Of a stretch of DNA of 64,000 bases, positions 18,524-28,898 are shown in pieces. The DNA comes from Sphingobacterium sp. (GTDB lineage: Bacteria > Bacteroidota > Bacteroidia > Sphingobacteriales > Sphingobacteriaceae), in the NCBI GenBank assembly GCA_031286695.1, contig JAITTY010000006.1, forward strand, positions 62,001-126,000, in the 5' to 3' direction. The notes beneath the pieces were generated by a model, which saw only the letters and a program-made list of their open reading frames with translations, made no database searches and was not told the origin of the DNA. Position 1 is the first letter of the stretch, and every line of letters begins with the position of its first letter. The translations under genes were made by a program, and so were the position numbers.

Positions 18524-20434
18524 ATGAGCGACGCTATTAAACACGAGTGCGGAATCGCACTAATTCGCCTGTTAAAACCCTTATCTTATTATCAGGAAAA
18601 ATATGGTACGCCATTTTATGGCATCAACAAATTGTACCTATTAATGGAAAAACAGCACAACCGTGGACAAGACGGGGCTGGAATTGCAACCATTAAATTT
18701 GATGTTAAACCTGGAAATCGTTACATTTCGCGTTACAGAGCTATGGGCTCTACTGCTGTGGCAGACATATTCGAATATGTACAGAAAAAATTCGCTTCTG
18801 TTCAGAAAGCGTTTCCAGAGGAATCAAAAGATACGCAATGGTTAAAAGATAACGTAAGTTTTACCGGAGAAGTACTTTTAGGACATTTGCGCTATGGAAC
18901 GCATGGAAAGAACAGTATCGAGAGCTGTCACCCATTTTTAAGACAAAACAACTGGATGTCTCGTAATTTGGTGGTAGCGGGTAACTTCAACATGACCAAT
19001 GTGGATGAATTGTTGCAACAATTATATGAGTTGGGACAACATCCAAAGGAAAAAGCGGATACCGTAACCGTTTTGGAAAAGATTGGTCACTTCCTGGATG
19101 ATGAGAACCAAGATCTGTTCGATCAATTCAAAAAAGAAGGTCATTCTAATATTGAGATCAGCTCGCTGATTGCCAAAAATATTGATGTTACCAAAATATT
19201 GAAGCGTTCGGCCAAAACTTGGGATGGAGGTTACACCATCGCTGGTATCTTTGGTCATGGTGATGCTTTTGTTATGCGCGACCCGGCTGGTATCCGTCCG
19301 GCGTTTTATTATCAGGATGAGGAAATCCTGGTTGTAGCATCAGAAAGACCGGTCATCCAAACTGCATTCAATATTCCTATTGGTGCGGTGAAGGAAATTA
19401 AACCAGGCCATGCCCTGATCGCCAAAAAAGATGGTACAGTATCCCAAGAGATGTTTAGACAGCCCGTAGAACAACGTTCTTGTTCTTTCGAACGGATTTA
19501 CTTCTCCCGTGGATCTGATGCTGATATCTATCAAGAACGTAAAGAATTAGGAAGATTACTGGTACCTCAGGTATTGGAATCTGTCAAAAATAACATCAAA
19601 AATACCGTATTCTCGTTTATTCCAAATACAGCCGAAGTATCGTACTATGGCTTAATGGATGGTATCAATGCCTACGTTCGGGATTTTCAAAAAGAGACCC
19701 TATTAAATCGCTCAGAAAAAATATCTGATGAAGAATTGGATGAAATCTTGAGTATTAAACCTCGTTTTGAAAAACTCAACGTGAAGGACGCTAAACTGCG
19801 TACGTTCATTACGCAAGATGCGGACCGTACAGACATGGTACAGCACGTATACGATACAACTTACGGTATTGTAAAAGATCACGAAGATACGATTGTTGCC
19901 ATTGATGACTCGATTGTAAGGGGAACAACATTGAAACAAAGTATTTTAACGATCCTGGATCGTTTGAATCCGAAAAAAATTGTGATTGTTTCATCGGCTC
20001 CTCAGATTCGTTACCCAGATTGTTATGGTATCGATATGTCACGTATGGGGGAGTTTGTCGCATTCGAAGCTGCAATTAATCTCCTAAAACAACGTGGTAT
20101 GGCACATATTATCGATGAAGTTTATCAAAAATGTGTGTTATCAATGACCCAGGACGTTAATGATATCGATAATTATGTCAAAGCGATCTATGCACCTTTT
20201 ACTGATGAAGAGATCTCGGAAGAAATCGCTCGTATCGTAAGACCTCATCACCTGAAAGCAGAGCTCGAAGTAATTTACCAAACTTTGGATAATTTACACA
20301 AAGCTTGTCCAGACCATAAGGGTGATTGGTATTTCTCCGGTGATTACCCAACACCTGGAGGAAACAAGATTGTTAACAAAGCTTATATGAATTGGATTGA
20401 AGGAAAGAATGTGAGAGCATATTTCAGTAATTAA
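18524..20434 (+). CDS. purF: amidophosphoribosyltransferase-type enzyme
   Basis: A 636-aa protein. MSDAIKHECGIALIRLL suggests a short propeptide removed to expose Cys9 as the glutaminase nucleophile. QHNRGQDGAGIAT, the LGHLRYGTHG segment and GNFNMTN complete the N-terminal glutamine amidotransferase domain. VAIDDSIVRGTT near residue 460 is the PRPP loop. The enzyme makes phosphoribosylamine from PRPP and glutamine, the first step of purine synthesis. It is longer than the roughly 500-aa E. coli enzyme because of an insertion between the domains, as in other Bacteroidota. Monocistronic, with a terminator behind it. Confidence 0.88.
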   Translation: MSDAIKHECGIALIRLLKPLSYYQEKYGTPFYGINKLYLLMEKQHNRGQDGAGIATIKFDVKPGNRYISRYRAMGSTAVADIFEYVQKKFASVQKAFPEESKDTQWLKDNVSFTGEVLLGHLRYGTHGKNSIESCHPFLRQNNWMSRNLVVAGNFNMTNVDELLQQLYELGQHPKEKADTVTVLEKIGHFLDDENQDLFDQFKKEGHSNIEISSLIAKNIDVTKILKRSAKTWDGGYTIAGIFGHGDAFVMRDPAGIRPAFYYQDEEILVVASERPVIQTAFNIPIGAVKEIKPGHALIAKKDGTVSQEMFRQPVEQRSCSFERIYFSRGSDADIYQERKELGRLLVPQVLESVKNNIKNTVFSFIPNTAEVSYYGLMDGINAYVRDFQKETLLNRSEKISDEELDEILSIKPRFEKLNVKDAKLRTFITQDADRTDMVQHVYDTTYGIVKDHEDTIVAIDDSIVRGTTLKQSILTILDRLNPKKIVIVSSAPQIRYPDCYGIDMSRMGEFVAFEAAINLLKQRGMAHIIDEVYQKCVLSMTQDVNDIDNYVKAIYAPFTDEEISEEIARIVRPHHLKAELEVIYQTLDNLHKACPDHKGDWYFSGDYPTPGGNKIVNKAYMNWIEGKNVRAYFSN

Positions 20435-20455
20435 GTTCAAAAAAATATCATAGGA

Positions 20456-20484
20456 AGGGATGCATTTATGCATCCCTTTTTTTT
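20456..20484 (+). terminator. terminator after purF
   Basis: AAGGGATGCA, TTTA loop, TGCATCCCTTTTTTTT: a strong intrinsic terminator 22 bp after the stop codon. Confidence 0.93.
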
Positions 20485-20567
20485 ATATTCGTACTCAGAA
20501 AATTCTGAATCCTAAATAAAAAAACCAATTAAAGCAAAGGGAATTACTCTCCGTAAATAAATCGATC

Positions 20568-21830
20568 ATGAAGCATATTTTTAAGAGCCTCTATTTTCAA
20601 GTCATCGTGGGTATACTTGTGGGGATCATCTGTGGTATCTATTACCCCGATTTTGCTGTTAAGCTAAAACCATTAGGAGATGCTTTTATTAAACTGATCA
20701 AGATGGTTATTGCGCCATTGATTTTTAGCTCCATTGTGATCGGTATAGCGGGAATGCAGGATACGAAAAAAGTGGGGAAAATCGGTTTAACCTCCATTAT
20801 CTATTTCGAGATCATGACAACCATTGCCCTGATTATCGGTCTGGTCTTTGTTAATTGGATACAGCCGGGTACCGGGATGAACGCCGATCCAGCGAGCCTT
20901 GATGTATCTTCGGTATCCCATTATATTTCAGAATCCAAGGAGCCACATAGTTTTATGGATTTTATCATCGGGATCATTCCAGGTAATGTGATTGCTGCGG
21001 TAGCGTCGGACAACATGTTGCAGGTACTCGTTTTTGCAGTGCTATTTGGGATCGGTATGACAAAAATAGGGCAGAAAGCTTCTGAGCCTGTGCTCAATGT
21101 ATTGCAATCTTTTCTGAAGGTTCTCTTCTCCATTATCAAAATGATCATGTATCTGGCTCCAATCGGGGCGATGGGAGCAATGGGTTTTACGATCGGTAAG
21201 TTTGGAATCCAGGCCTTATCTAAACTCGGTATGCTGATGTTGAGCTTCTATCTGACCTGTTTTATCTTCGTGATCGTTGTGATTGGGGCGGTATTGTATT
21301 TTTATCTCAAGGTGAATGTTTTTAAGTTTTTAAAATATATCAAAGAAGAGATTTTGATTGTATTGGGGACTTCCTCTTCCGAGTCTGCATTGCCGGGGAT
21401 TATGCAGAAGATGGAAGATGCAGGCTGTGCTAAACCTGTTGTGGGTTTAGTGATCCCCACGGGTTATTCTTTCAATCTCGATGGGACAAGTATCTATCTG
21501 ACTATGGCAGCGGTCTTTATTTCGCAGGCCCTCAATATGCATCTTAGCCTGGAACAGGAAATTACCTTATTGTTGGTATTGCTATTGACCTCCAAAGGCG
21601 CTGCAGGCGTAACAGGAAGTGGTTTCGTTACCCTTGCTGCGACTTTGCCTGTAGTTGGCCATGTACCGGTAGAATCTGTCGCATTGATCTTTGGTGTGGA
21701 CCGTTTTATGAGTGAAGCAAGGGCGATAACTAATTTGATCGGAAATTCAGCGGCAACGCTGGTCATTTCAAAATATGAAGATAGTTTAGACGAGGATCTT
21801 TTACATGAAAAGTTAGGCTCTAAACGCTGA
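20568..21830 (+). CDS. dicarboxylate/amino acid:cation symporter
   Basis: A 420-aa DAACS (GltP/DctA) family transporter with eight helices and re-entrant loops. The serine-rich hairpin [12 protein letters not shown], the substrate-site [15 protein letters not shown] and the C-terminal [18 protein letters not shown] motif are all present. It imports C4-dicarboxylates or acidic amino acids with Na+ or H+. The exact substrate cannot be decided from sequence. Confidence 0.92.
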   Translation: MKHIFKSLYFQVIVGILVGIICGIYYPDFAVKLKPLGDAFIKLIKMVIAPLIFSSIVIGIAGMQDTKKVGKIGLTSIIYFEIMTTIALIIGLVFVNWIQPGTGMNADPASLDVSSVSHYISESKEPHSFMDFIIGIIPGNVIAAVASDNMLQVLVFAVLFGIGMTKIGQKASEPVLNVLQSFLKVLFSIIKMIMYLAPIGAMGAMGFTIGKFGIQALSKLGMLMLSFYLTCFIFVIVVIGAVLYFYLKVNVFKFLKYIKEEILIVLGTSSSESALPGIMQKMEDAGCAKPVVGLVIPTGYSFNLDGTSIYLTMAAVFISQALNMHLSLEQEITLLLVLLLTSKGAAGVTGSGFVTLAATLPVVGHVPVESVALIFGVDRFMSEARAITNLIGNSAATLVISKYEDSLDEDLLHEKLGSKR

Positions 21831-21932
21831 TATCCGAAATCAAAGGCTCATGATAAAAGAAGCTTTGCTTCAACGAAGAAGGTGTTTGGAAATCAGCTCA
21901 AACCATTTAAGAATAGCTGATCAGCTTTTGTG

Positions 21933-21990
21933 CGGGGAATACATATAATGAGGGAATACGTATAATCTGTGAGGGGAGTACCTATAAATT
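21933..21990 (+). repeat. three imperfect tandem copies of a GGGGAATACxTATAAT unit
   Basis: Between the symporter and lon three units of about 18-21 bp follow each other: GGGGAATACATATAATGA, GGGAATACGTATAATC and GGGGAGTACCTATAAATT. No function is evident; they could be repeated protein-binding sites or a decayed duplication. Confidence 0.5.
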
Positions 21991-21996
21991 ATATAA

Positions 21997-22030
21997 CAAA
22001 GGGGTTATCCAATTTGGATAGCCCCTTTGT
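21997..22030. terminator. bidirectional terminator between the symporter and lon
   Basis: ACAAAGGGGTTATCC, AATTT loop, GGATAGCCCCTTTGT is a hairpin with A and T flanks on both sides, placed between two convergent genes. Confidence 0.85.
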
Positions 22031-22053
22031 ATTCAAAACCTTTCGGGTATCTA

Positions 22054-24531
22054 TTAACTCTCTTTTTTGGTATTTTCTATATCTTGAGCCAGATCGATGG
22101 CACCAATTACTTTTTCTTCCAATAGCGCGAGTTTGATCACCTGCGACATTTCATTCACATAGTGGAATTGCATGTCTTTGATATAATCTTCCTTGATTTC
22201 CAAGATGTCTTTTTCATTGGATTTACAAAGGATAATATCTTTGATGTTCGCACGTTTTGCGGCAAGGATTTTCTCTTTAATACCGCCAACAGGCAATACT
22301 TTTCCACGTAACGTAATTTCACCTGTCATAGCTAATTTCTCCTTCACTTTACGTTGGGTAAATAGCGATGTCAGTGCTGTGAGCATCGTTATACCAGCAG
22401 AAGGGCCATCTTTTGGAATAGCACCCGCAGGAACGTGAATATGGATATCCCAATGGTCGAAAACGCGGTAGTTAATGCCGAAATCCGAAGCGTGGGCTTT
22501 CAGGTAGGCCAGTGCAATCGACGCAGATTCTTTCATGACATCACCCAAATTACCGGTCAGGCTCAAACGTCCTTTTCCTGGGCTCAGTGAAGATTCTATA
22601 AATAAGATGTCGCCACCTACGGAAGTCCAGGCCAAGCCTGTTACGACACCGGCAACATTGTTATTTTCGTAGATGTCCTTGTCAAATATTGGAGCACCTA
22701 AGATATCGAGCAGATCTTGTTCGTTGATACTCGGACTGTAATCCTTTTCCATGACAATGCGTGTTGCAATACCACGTACCACGGAGCCGATCTTTTTTTC
22801 TAATCCGCGGACACCAGATTCGCGTGTGTAATCCTCGATAATCTGTTCGATGATCTTAGCCTTTAACGAGACATCTTTGGCTGCCATTCCATGCATTTCG
22901 CGTTGTTTTGGCAAAAGGTGTTTTTTCGCGATTTCGATTTTCTCCTCGATGGTATAACCATTCACTTCGATAATTTCCATCCGATCCAATAACGCTGGTT
23001 GAATAGAGCTCAAAGAATTGGCCGTCGCAATAAACATCACTTTGGAAAGGTCAAACTCCATTTCGACATAGTGATCATAGAAATGTGTGTTTTGTTCCGG
23101 ATCCAATACCTCCAATAAGGCCGATGAAGGATCTCCCTTGAAATCTGCGCTCATTTTATCGATTTCGTCCAAAATAAAAACCGGATTCGCTGCTCCTGCC
23201 TTTTTCAGGGACTGAATGATACGGCCCGGCATTGCGCCGATATAAGTTTTGCGGTGACCTCTGATTTCTGCTTCATCGCGTACACCGCCCAAAGCCATAC
23301 GGGTATACTTGCGTCCTAAAGCTTTGGCAATAGATCTTCCCAAAGAGGTTTTACCCACTCCTGGAGGGCCTACCAAACAAAGAATAGGTGCTTTCATATC
23401 ATTTTTTAATTTCAATACCGCAAGGTATTCAATGATACGTTTTTTTACTTTCTCGAGCCCGTAATGATCTTTGTCGAGCACTTTTTGTGCCTTGTTTAAA
23501 TCAAAATTGTCTTTTGTTGTTTCATTCCAGGGCAGATCTAGCAAGAGCTCAAGGTAATTGAGCTGTACCGAATAATCTGCAGCAGCAGGATTGATACGTG
23601 ATAGTTTTTCGAGTTCCTTTGTAAAATGTTTTTCTACATCAACGTTCCATTTCTTTTTCTTGCCCCGTTTTTTAAGCTCTTCCAGCTCAAGATCAGGGGT
23701 GTTTCCTCCCAGCTCTTCCTGAATTGTTTTAAGCTGTTGGTTCAAGAAATAATCGCGTTGTTGTTTATCAAGGTCGACACGTACTTTATTTTGAATCTGG
23801 TGCTTTAGTTCCAGCATCTGGATTTCTGTTGTCAGGAGCTCCAATAAAAGTTTGGCACGATTCTCTACTTTAGGTATCTGAAGCAGTTCCTGTTTTCTGA
23901 TCATTTCGACATTGATATTCGACGAAATGAAGTTGATCAGAAACGAGGGGCTTTCAATATTTTTGATGGCAATACCAGCTTCACTCGGTAAGTTTGGTGA
24001 CAGTTGGATAATCTGAAGTGCCATTTCTTTTAAGGTAGAAATTGTCGCCTTAAAGTGCTTGGTCATCTTCGGTTTCGCTTCGTTGAATTTCTCCACACGC
24101 GCCTTTAAATAAGGTTCGGTTTCGACAATTTCCAACAAGTTGAATCGTTGTTTTCCCTGGATGATGACGGTGGTATTACCATCAGGCATTTGGAGTACTT
24201 TAATGATATGAGCTACAGTGCCCACTTTATTTAGTTCTTCAAATCCTGGGTCCTCTACAGTCATATCCTTTTGAGAAACAACACCGATAGTTTTACTGCC
24301 TTTATAGGCTTCCTTGACTAATTTGATGGACTTATCTCTACCTACAGTAATCGGAATGACAACACCGGGAAATAATACGGTATTACGTAAAGGCAAAATA
24401 GACAATGCTTCTGGAATTTCAGCATTCGCCATGTTATCTTCATCCTCTTGTGTAAGTAAGGGGAAGAATTCGGTATCCTCTGCAACGATTGGAATTGCTT
24501 GACTGAAATCAAAAGTTTCGAATTTGCTCAT
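22054..24531 (-). CDS. lon: ATP-dependent protease Lon
   Basis: An 825-aa protein from the ATG at 24531 (MSKFETFDF); an in-frame ATG 54 bases upstream is rejected as a low-complexity extension. The N-terminal substrate-binding domain (LPLRNTVLFPGVVIPITVGR) is followed by an AAA+ module with Walker A GPPGVGKTS near 388 and by the protease domain with catalytic Ser in KDGPSAG near 710 and Lys in GGIKEK near 752. It degrades misfolded and regulatory proteins in the cytosol. Divergent from the TPR gene across 342 bp. Confidence 0.97.
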   Translation of the reverse strand: MSKFETFDFSQAIPIVAEDTEFFPLLTQEDEDNMANAEIPEALSILPLRNTVLFPGVVIPITVGRDKSIKLVKEAYKGSKTIGVVSQKDMTVEDPGFEELNKVGTVAHIIKVLQMPDGNTTVIIQGKQRFNLLEIVETEPYLKARVEKFNEAKPKMTKHFKATISTLKEMALQIIQLSPNLPSEAGIAIKNIESPSFLINFISSNINVEMIRKQELLQIPKVENRAKLLLELLTTEIQMLELKHQIQNKVRVDLDKQQRDYFLNQQLKTIQEELGGNTPDLELEELKKRGKKKKWNVDVEKHFTKELEKLSRINPAAADYSVQLNYLELLLDLPWNETTKDNFDLNKAQKVLDKDHYGLEKVKKRIIEYLAVLKLKNDMKAPILCLVGPPGVGKTSLGRSIAKALGRKYTRMALGGVRDEAEIRGHRKTYIGAMPGRIIQSLKKAGAANPVFILDEIDKMSADFKGDPSSALLEVLDPEQNTHFYDHYVEMEFDLSKVMFIATANSLSSIQPALLDRMEIIEVNGYTIEEKIEIAKKHLLPKQREMHGMAAKDVSLKAKIIEQIIEDYTRESGVRGLEKKIGSVVRGIATRIVMEKDYSPSINEQDLLDILGAPIFDKDIYENNNVAGVVTGLAWTSVGGDILFIESSLSPGKGRLSLTGNLGDVMKESASIALAYLKAHASDFGINYRVFDHWDIHIHVPAGAIPKDGPSAGITMLTALTSLFTQRKVKEKLAMTGEITLRGKVLPVGGIKEKILAAKRANIKDIILCKSNEKDILEIKEDYIKDMQFHYVNEMSQVIKLALLEEKVIGAIDLAQDIENTKKES

Positions 24532-24873
24532 AGTATTTATTTTGTGTATTTGGCAGTCGCTGACATGTTGACGGCTGACTTTCAAATTTTAAGCTTCTAT
24601 TATTGTTTCCCCTGTATTGCAAGCGGAGTGCCAATTGCTAAAAGTCAGCAAAATTACAAATCTATTTTCTAGAATAGGAAAAAAAGGCAGGTTAAATAAA
24701 ATTTATCTGCCATTTGTTGGAGAAATAGGCATAATAATTGTAATATTGGAATGTGAAAGGGCGCCGATGTCAGTTTTTAAGTTGAGAGAAATCAATCGGA
24801 TGCTTTTTTACAGATGTAGAAACGATCACTAGTGATCATTATAGAGTGAATATAAAAACGTAACTATTTAGAT
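24532..24873. other. 342-bp divergent intergenic region with a perfect palindrome
   Basis: The stretch separates lon from the TPR gene. An open frame at 24617-24832 has no family resemblance and is not called. GATCACTAGTGATC at 24824-24837 is a perfect 14-bp palindrome 37 bp before the TPR start and may be an operator. Nothing else stands out. Confidence 0.5.
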
Positions 24874-25530
24874 ATGAATTTAAAATCATTTAAATTGGGT
24901 TTGTTTACTGGGGTTTTTGCCTTAGTTGCTTTTAGCGCAAATGCACAACAACCAAAACAAGCTGAGCATAGCAACGCTAATGTGAGAATGGGGCAAAAAG
25001 CTCTTTTGGATGGTGATTTCAAGAATGCGGAGTCATACTTGACTAAAGCACTTCCTCAGGAAGGGAAAGATCCGGATGTATTATACATGTTGGGATATTC
25101 TCAATTTCAAAATGGTGACTATAAAAAATCAGCTGAAACTTTTGGGAAAGTAGTTGCATTAAACGGTAAAAATGCAAATGCTTTATACTTCAAAGCTAAA
25201 GCAACAAACAATCTTGCTGTTCAATCAACAAACAAAACATCTGTTGCCAACAAAGAGCAGTTGTTGAAAGTTGCTATTGAGGATTATTCAAAAGCAATTG
25301 CCATTACGCCAACAGATTCGAAATTCTATCAAAATAGAGCGATCGCGAATCGCGATTTAGGTATCTTGATCGGAACAGAGGGTACGCCTAACTACAATAA
25401 GGCAATGGCAACTGACGCTTATAACAATGCAATCAAGGATTACGAAAAAGTGTTGAGCTTTGATGCATCGAAGAAAGATATCCAAACTGAAATCAAAAAA
25501 GCGAAAGTATATAGAGATAACTTAAAATAG
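24874..25530 (+). CDS. secreted tetratricopeptide-repeat protein
   Basis: A 218-aa protein with a signal peptide (about 1-24, ending SANAQ) and about four TPR units. Examples are ALLDGDFKNAESYLTKALPQ, VLYMLGYSQFQNGDYKKSAETF and YKKSAETFGKVVALNGKNAN. TPR proteins of this type scaffold periplasmic complexes. A perfect palindrome lies shortly before its start and a terminator follows. No specific partner is implied by the neighbours. Confidence 0.8.
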   Translation: MNLKSFKLGLFTGVFALVAFSANAQQPKQAEHSNANVRMGQKALLDGDFKNAESYLTKALPQEGKDPDVLYMLGYSQFQNGDYKKSAETFGKVVALNGKNANALYFKAKATNNLAVQSTNKTSVANKEQLLKVAIEDYSKAIAITPTDSKFYQNRAIANRDLGILIGTEGTPNYNKAMATDAYNNAIKDYEKVLSFDASKKDIQTEIKKAKVYRDNLK

Positions 25531-25550
25531 TATCGCTATAAAAAGTATAG

Positions 25551-25583
25551 AAAAGGGAATACCAGTTGGTTTTCCCTTTTTTT
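25551..25583 (+). terminator. terminator after the TPR gene
   Basis: AAAAGGGAATACCA, GT loop, TGGTTTTCCCTTTTTTT forms a stem with one T-T mismatch and a T tail, 21 bp after the stop. Confidence 0.88.
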
Positions 25584-25776
25584 GTGCTTATTGATTTTGT
25601 ACCTATTGATTTGTGCCGGTTGAAATGTACTTATTGGAATGTAACAGTTGGAATATGCCTGTCGCAAATGAGATCCAGTTTCATTTCGAGGAGTAAATTT
25701 TCGACAGTTTTTACTTTGATAATTTCAAACGAAATAAGCACTGAAACTGTTCTTTTCCTAAATCAAAATAAATATT

Positions 25777-26331
25777 ATGGAAACGAATCGATTGTCAAAG
25801 GAAATGCAGCAAATTTTAATCAGTCAGATGACGAAAGAAGCTGAGGCCGCGCAGATTTATTTGTCGTTGGGGGTATGGGCGGATGATCAGGGTTATGGCG
25901 GAATCGCCAATTTTCTGTATAGACATGCCCAGGAAGAGCGAAATCACATGACCAAAATTATGGGTTATATTCTGGAAAGAGGTGGCCGCCCCAGAATACA
26001 AGCTATTGCAGCGCCCCCAGCTGATCCGCAATCATTGACAGAATGTTTCAAACGTGTTTTTAAACATGAAGTAGATAATACGGAAGCCATCTATAATATC
26101 GTAAACCTGGCAATGGCCGAAAAAGACTGGGCTACATGGAACTTTGCACAGTGGTTTGTTAAGGAACAGATTGAAGAAGAGAAATTAGCGCTGGAATTAA
26201 TGGATAAATTGAAGATTGCCGGTGGTGACCGAGCTTCAGATGAATCCTTGTTTGCATTGGATTCCTCTTTGGAAGCCATGCCCGACGAAGTGGCCTTGGC
26301 AAGAGAAGGAACAGCAGATGACCCCAAATAA
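25777..26331 (+). CDS. ferritin
   Basis: A 184-aa ferritin-like four-helix protein. Ferroxidase-site residues are visible in EAEAAQIYLSLGVWA, AQEERNHMTKIMGYI and EQIEEEKLALELMDK. It oxidises Fe2+ and stores Fe3+ in a 24-mer cytosolic shell. The C-terminal 25 residues (DSSLEAMPDEVALAREGTAD) extend beyond the core fold. It is followed at once by a terminator and lies near a TonB receptor of metal type. Confidence 0.92.
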   Translation: METNRLSKEMQQILISQMTKEAEAAQIYLSLGVWADDQGYGGIANFLYRHAQEERNHMTKIMGYILERGGRPRIQAIAAPPADPQSLTECFKRVFKHEVDNTEAIYNIVNLAMAEKDWATWNFAQWFVKEQIEEEKLALELMDKLKIAGGDRASDESLFALDSSLEAMPDEVALAREGTADDPK

Positions 26332-26340
26332 TTGTTAAAT

Positions 26341-26373
26341 AAAAAGAGGGATCTTCAAGATCCCTCTTTTTTT
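26341..26373. terminator. terminator after ferritin
   Basis: AAAAAGAGGGATCTT, one-base loop, AAGATCCCTCTTTTTTT: a 15-bp perfect stem. It lies between convergent genes and can serve both. Confidence 0.93.
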
Positions 26374-26394
26374 ACGTTATGTTACGTGTTTATT

Positions 26395-28689
26395 TTACTT
26401 TATGCTAAGAGGAAGGTAAACACCGAAAGTGATGTTTCTACCCATATTGTAGACACCAAAGCTCGTGTCCTCCTGTGAAAGACGTCCTGGGCGCAATCTG
26501 CTCAACGCATCGTAATAACGTTTGTTGGTCAAGTTTGAAGCTGCAGCAAATACTTTCAGTTGCTGCGATCCGAGATGTAATGTCGTACCGATTCCTGCGT
26601 TCAATAAAGTATAAGAGTTTGCTGGAGTTTCGAAGGTTTCATCAATGCGGTTCTGTTTGAAATAATTGTCCAGCCCCACAGAAACGTAGAACGCATTCAA
26701 TCCACTAATCTTGGGCTCAAGACGCAATGTATTGTGTACAACGCCAGCTGGAATCAATGCCAAGGGTCTGTTAAAGGTATTGTTCTGTGCATGAGTATAA
26801 CTAAACGTATTGTCCAGGTGTATCCAGTTTAACAAATGAAAATTTAGGCTTCCTTCGACACCGTAAAGATTGGCGTTTACCTGGCCATAGCGATATACGT
26901 CGTAGGTATGAGAATCGCCATTTTCACCTACCACGGTTTTAGTGTCGCCTTTTGTTGTTGAGGCATAGATAAAATTGTGGATATAGTTTTCATAAATTCC
27001 GATACTTCCTGTAACGATGCTATGTCCAAACTCGAGGGTTGCATCCGCTTGGTAACTTCGTTCAGGTTTCAGGTTTTCATTACCAACTTCATAGCGGTAC
27101 GTTCCTTCGTGTACCCCGTTGGAACCTAATTCTGCAGGATTAGGAGCTCTAAAAGCCGAACCGGCATTCGCTTTAAAATTGAGGTCTTCGCTGAAAATAT
27201 GGGTATATCCAAGCGCTCCACTAACATTGCTGAAGCTATTTTTAAAACCAGCGAACTGTTCTTCGTCTTCAATAAAGAGTTGTTTTCCTTTGTTGTTGAC
27301 GTAGTCATAACGTAATCCGACGTTAAAGGTATTTTCGCCCCAGGTTTTCTTTGCATAGCCAAAAGCGCCCAATTCCAACTGATCATAGGCCGGAATTAAG
27401 AATTCAACACCTTTATTTAAACTGTGTTCCTGGCTAGCACTAATGCCAAATACATGTTGCCAGCCATTTTTTTCACTTAAAGAATATTTTGCGTCAAGTG
27501 AATATGTATTCAGGTCAAAGAATAGAGAAGGCGTTGCTTCTTCAAGCTCCCGACGTTGATTTTTTTGATAACCCAGGTCAACTTTTAAATTACCGGTTCC
27601 GATGACAAAGTTATTGTTGAGGGCCAGTTTATAGTGACGGATGTCCTGCTTGGGGAAATCCAAAGTACGGCTTTTTGAGTTGATATAAAGTGGATCTCCC
27701 GGCTCGGCATCGTAGAAGCCGATATTATTTTTCAGGTACGACAGATTCAAATGAGAGTAGCCCCATTGCTTGTTTAGCCCGAGCATACCACTGAAATTAC
27801 TGTTGTTAAAACCACTATTACCATATCGGCCTGCCGGTGTGTTATAAGAATAGGCATTTTGATAAGAACCACGACCCCGCCATACGAAGCCATTTTCATT
27901 ACCGGTCAGCATGACAGAGCTATTGGTCAGTCCGTTGTTGGTGGAGTAGCTACTCAATATTTCACCTTTAATCTGGCCTGCAGTAGGAACGTTTGGTTCA
28001 AGTACATTGATCACACCACCAATGGCGTCAGATCCGTACATCAACGATGCGGCACCGCGAAGAACTTCTACACGATCCGGTTGATTTTGATCGATCTCAA
28101 TACCATGTTCATCGCCCCATTGCTGTCCCATTTGTTTGACCCCATCACTCACTGTAACGACACGATTATAACCGAGACCCCGTATAACAGGTTTTGAAAT
28201 GCCTTGTCCTGTGGTGATCTGGCTTAGACCGGGGACTTGCCGGGCAAGTGCATCGATCAGATTTGTTGCATTGCCTTGAAGTTCGTCCTTGGATATTACG
28301 GCAACCGAAGTGCTGTTGCGGCGGCTCTGTGAAGTGACCAGTGTACCCGTAACAACGACCTCGTTGGTTTCAATAATACTTTCTGTCAGGGAAAAATCAA
28401 CAGTAATATTTTCTGAAGTTAAATCGACGGACTTAACAATGGACTGATAACCTAAAAAACGGACTTCGACCAGGTAACGTCCGCTTGAAGGAAGTGATTT
28501 AAAGGTATAGTGACCCTGTTGGTCTGATGATGTGCTCGAACGAAGCTGCTGCAATGAGATCGTTGCACCAGCAATCGGAAGATTTGTTTTGGCGTCCGTT
28601 ACCTTGCCGCTGATGGTTGAAGCAAGGGCTGGAAGTATGGAGAAATAGGAGACAAGCATAAAAATGCAGCCTATAATTTTAATTTTCAT
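26395..28689 (-). CDS. TonB-dependent receptor, probable metal uptake
   Basis: A 764-aa outer-membrane receptor. A signal peptide (to about 23) precedes a carboxypeptidase-regulatory-like domain of about 24-105 (ISGKVTDAKTNLPIAGATIS). The TonB-box region (NEVVVTGT), a plug of about 120-235 (KPVIRGLGYNRVVTVSDGV ... DRVEVLRGAASLMYGSDAIGGVINV) and a 22-strand barrel follow. The segment GVKQMGQQWGDEHGIEIDQ is typical of ZnuD-like and related metal receptors, so zinc or another metal is suggested. The 104-aa His/Cys protein upstream on the same strand supports metal handling (inference). Confidence 0.88.
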   Translation of the reverse strand: MKIKIIGCIFMLVSYFSILPALASTISGKVTDAKTNLPIAGATISLQQLRSSTSSDQQGHYTFKSLPSSGRYLVEVRFLGYQSIVKSVDLTSENITVDFSLTESIIETNEVVVTGTLVTSQSRRNSTSVAVISKDELQGNATNLIDALARQVPGLSQITTGQGISKPVIRGLGYNRVVTVSDGVKQMGQQWGDEHGIEIDQNQPDRVEVLRGAASLMYGSDAIGGVINVLEPNVPTAGQIKGEILSSYSTNNGLTNSSVMLTGNENGFVWRGRGSYQNAYSYNTPAGRYGNSGFNNSNFSGMLGLNKQWGYSHLNLSYLKNNIGFYDAEPGDPLYINSKSRTLDFPKQDIRHYKLALNNNFVIGTGNLKVDLGYQKNQRRELEEATPSLFFDLNTYSLDAKYSLSEKNGWQHVFGISASQEHSLNKGVEFLIPAYDQLELGAFGYAKKTWGENTFNVGLRYDYVNNKGKQLFIEDEEQFAGFKNSFSNVSGALGYTHIFSEDLNFKANAGSAFRAPNPAELGSNGVHEGTYRYEVGNENLKPERSYQADATLEFGHSIVTGSIGIYENYIHNFIYASTTKGDTKTVVGENGDSHTYDVYRYGQVNANLYGVEGSLNFHLLNWIHLDNTFSYTHAQNNTFNRPLALIPAGVVHNTLRLEPKISGLNAFYVSVGLDNYFKQNRIDETFETPANSYTLLNAGIGTTLHLGSQQLKVFAAASNLTNKRYYDALSRLRPGRLSQEDTSFGVYNMGRNITFGVYLPLSIK

Positions 28690-28898
28690 CTGTACGAATA
28701 ATTTTTACGTATGTAATATCAAGGATAACATAAATTACATTGCTAAGTGGAACCCTAAGGTACCAGTCTTTGGCCCAGCAATTAAATAATTCATGGCATG
28801 GATCAATGATTGTTGAATTCTAAAAACTCTTATGGAAGTTGTTTTATGGCAATAGTGTTATGCGTATAGCAACAGCACTATTGGAATTAGCGTAAAAA

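Noticed and set aside
24617..24832. 71-aa open frame between lon and the TPR gene
   Set aside because: No family resemblance, and it overlaps the promoter region and palindrome of the TPR gene.
28690..28898. Riboswitch upstream of the metal-type TonB receptor
   Set aside because: No cobalamin, TPP or other conserved riboswitch core was seen in the 209-bp spacer.
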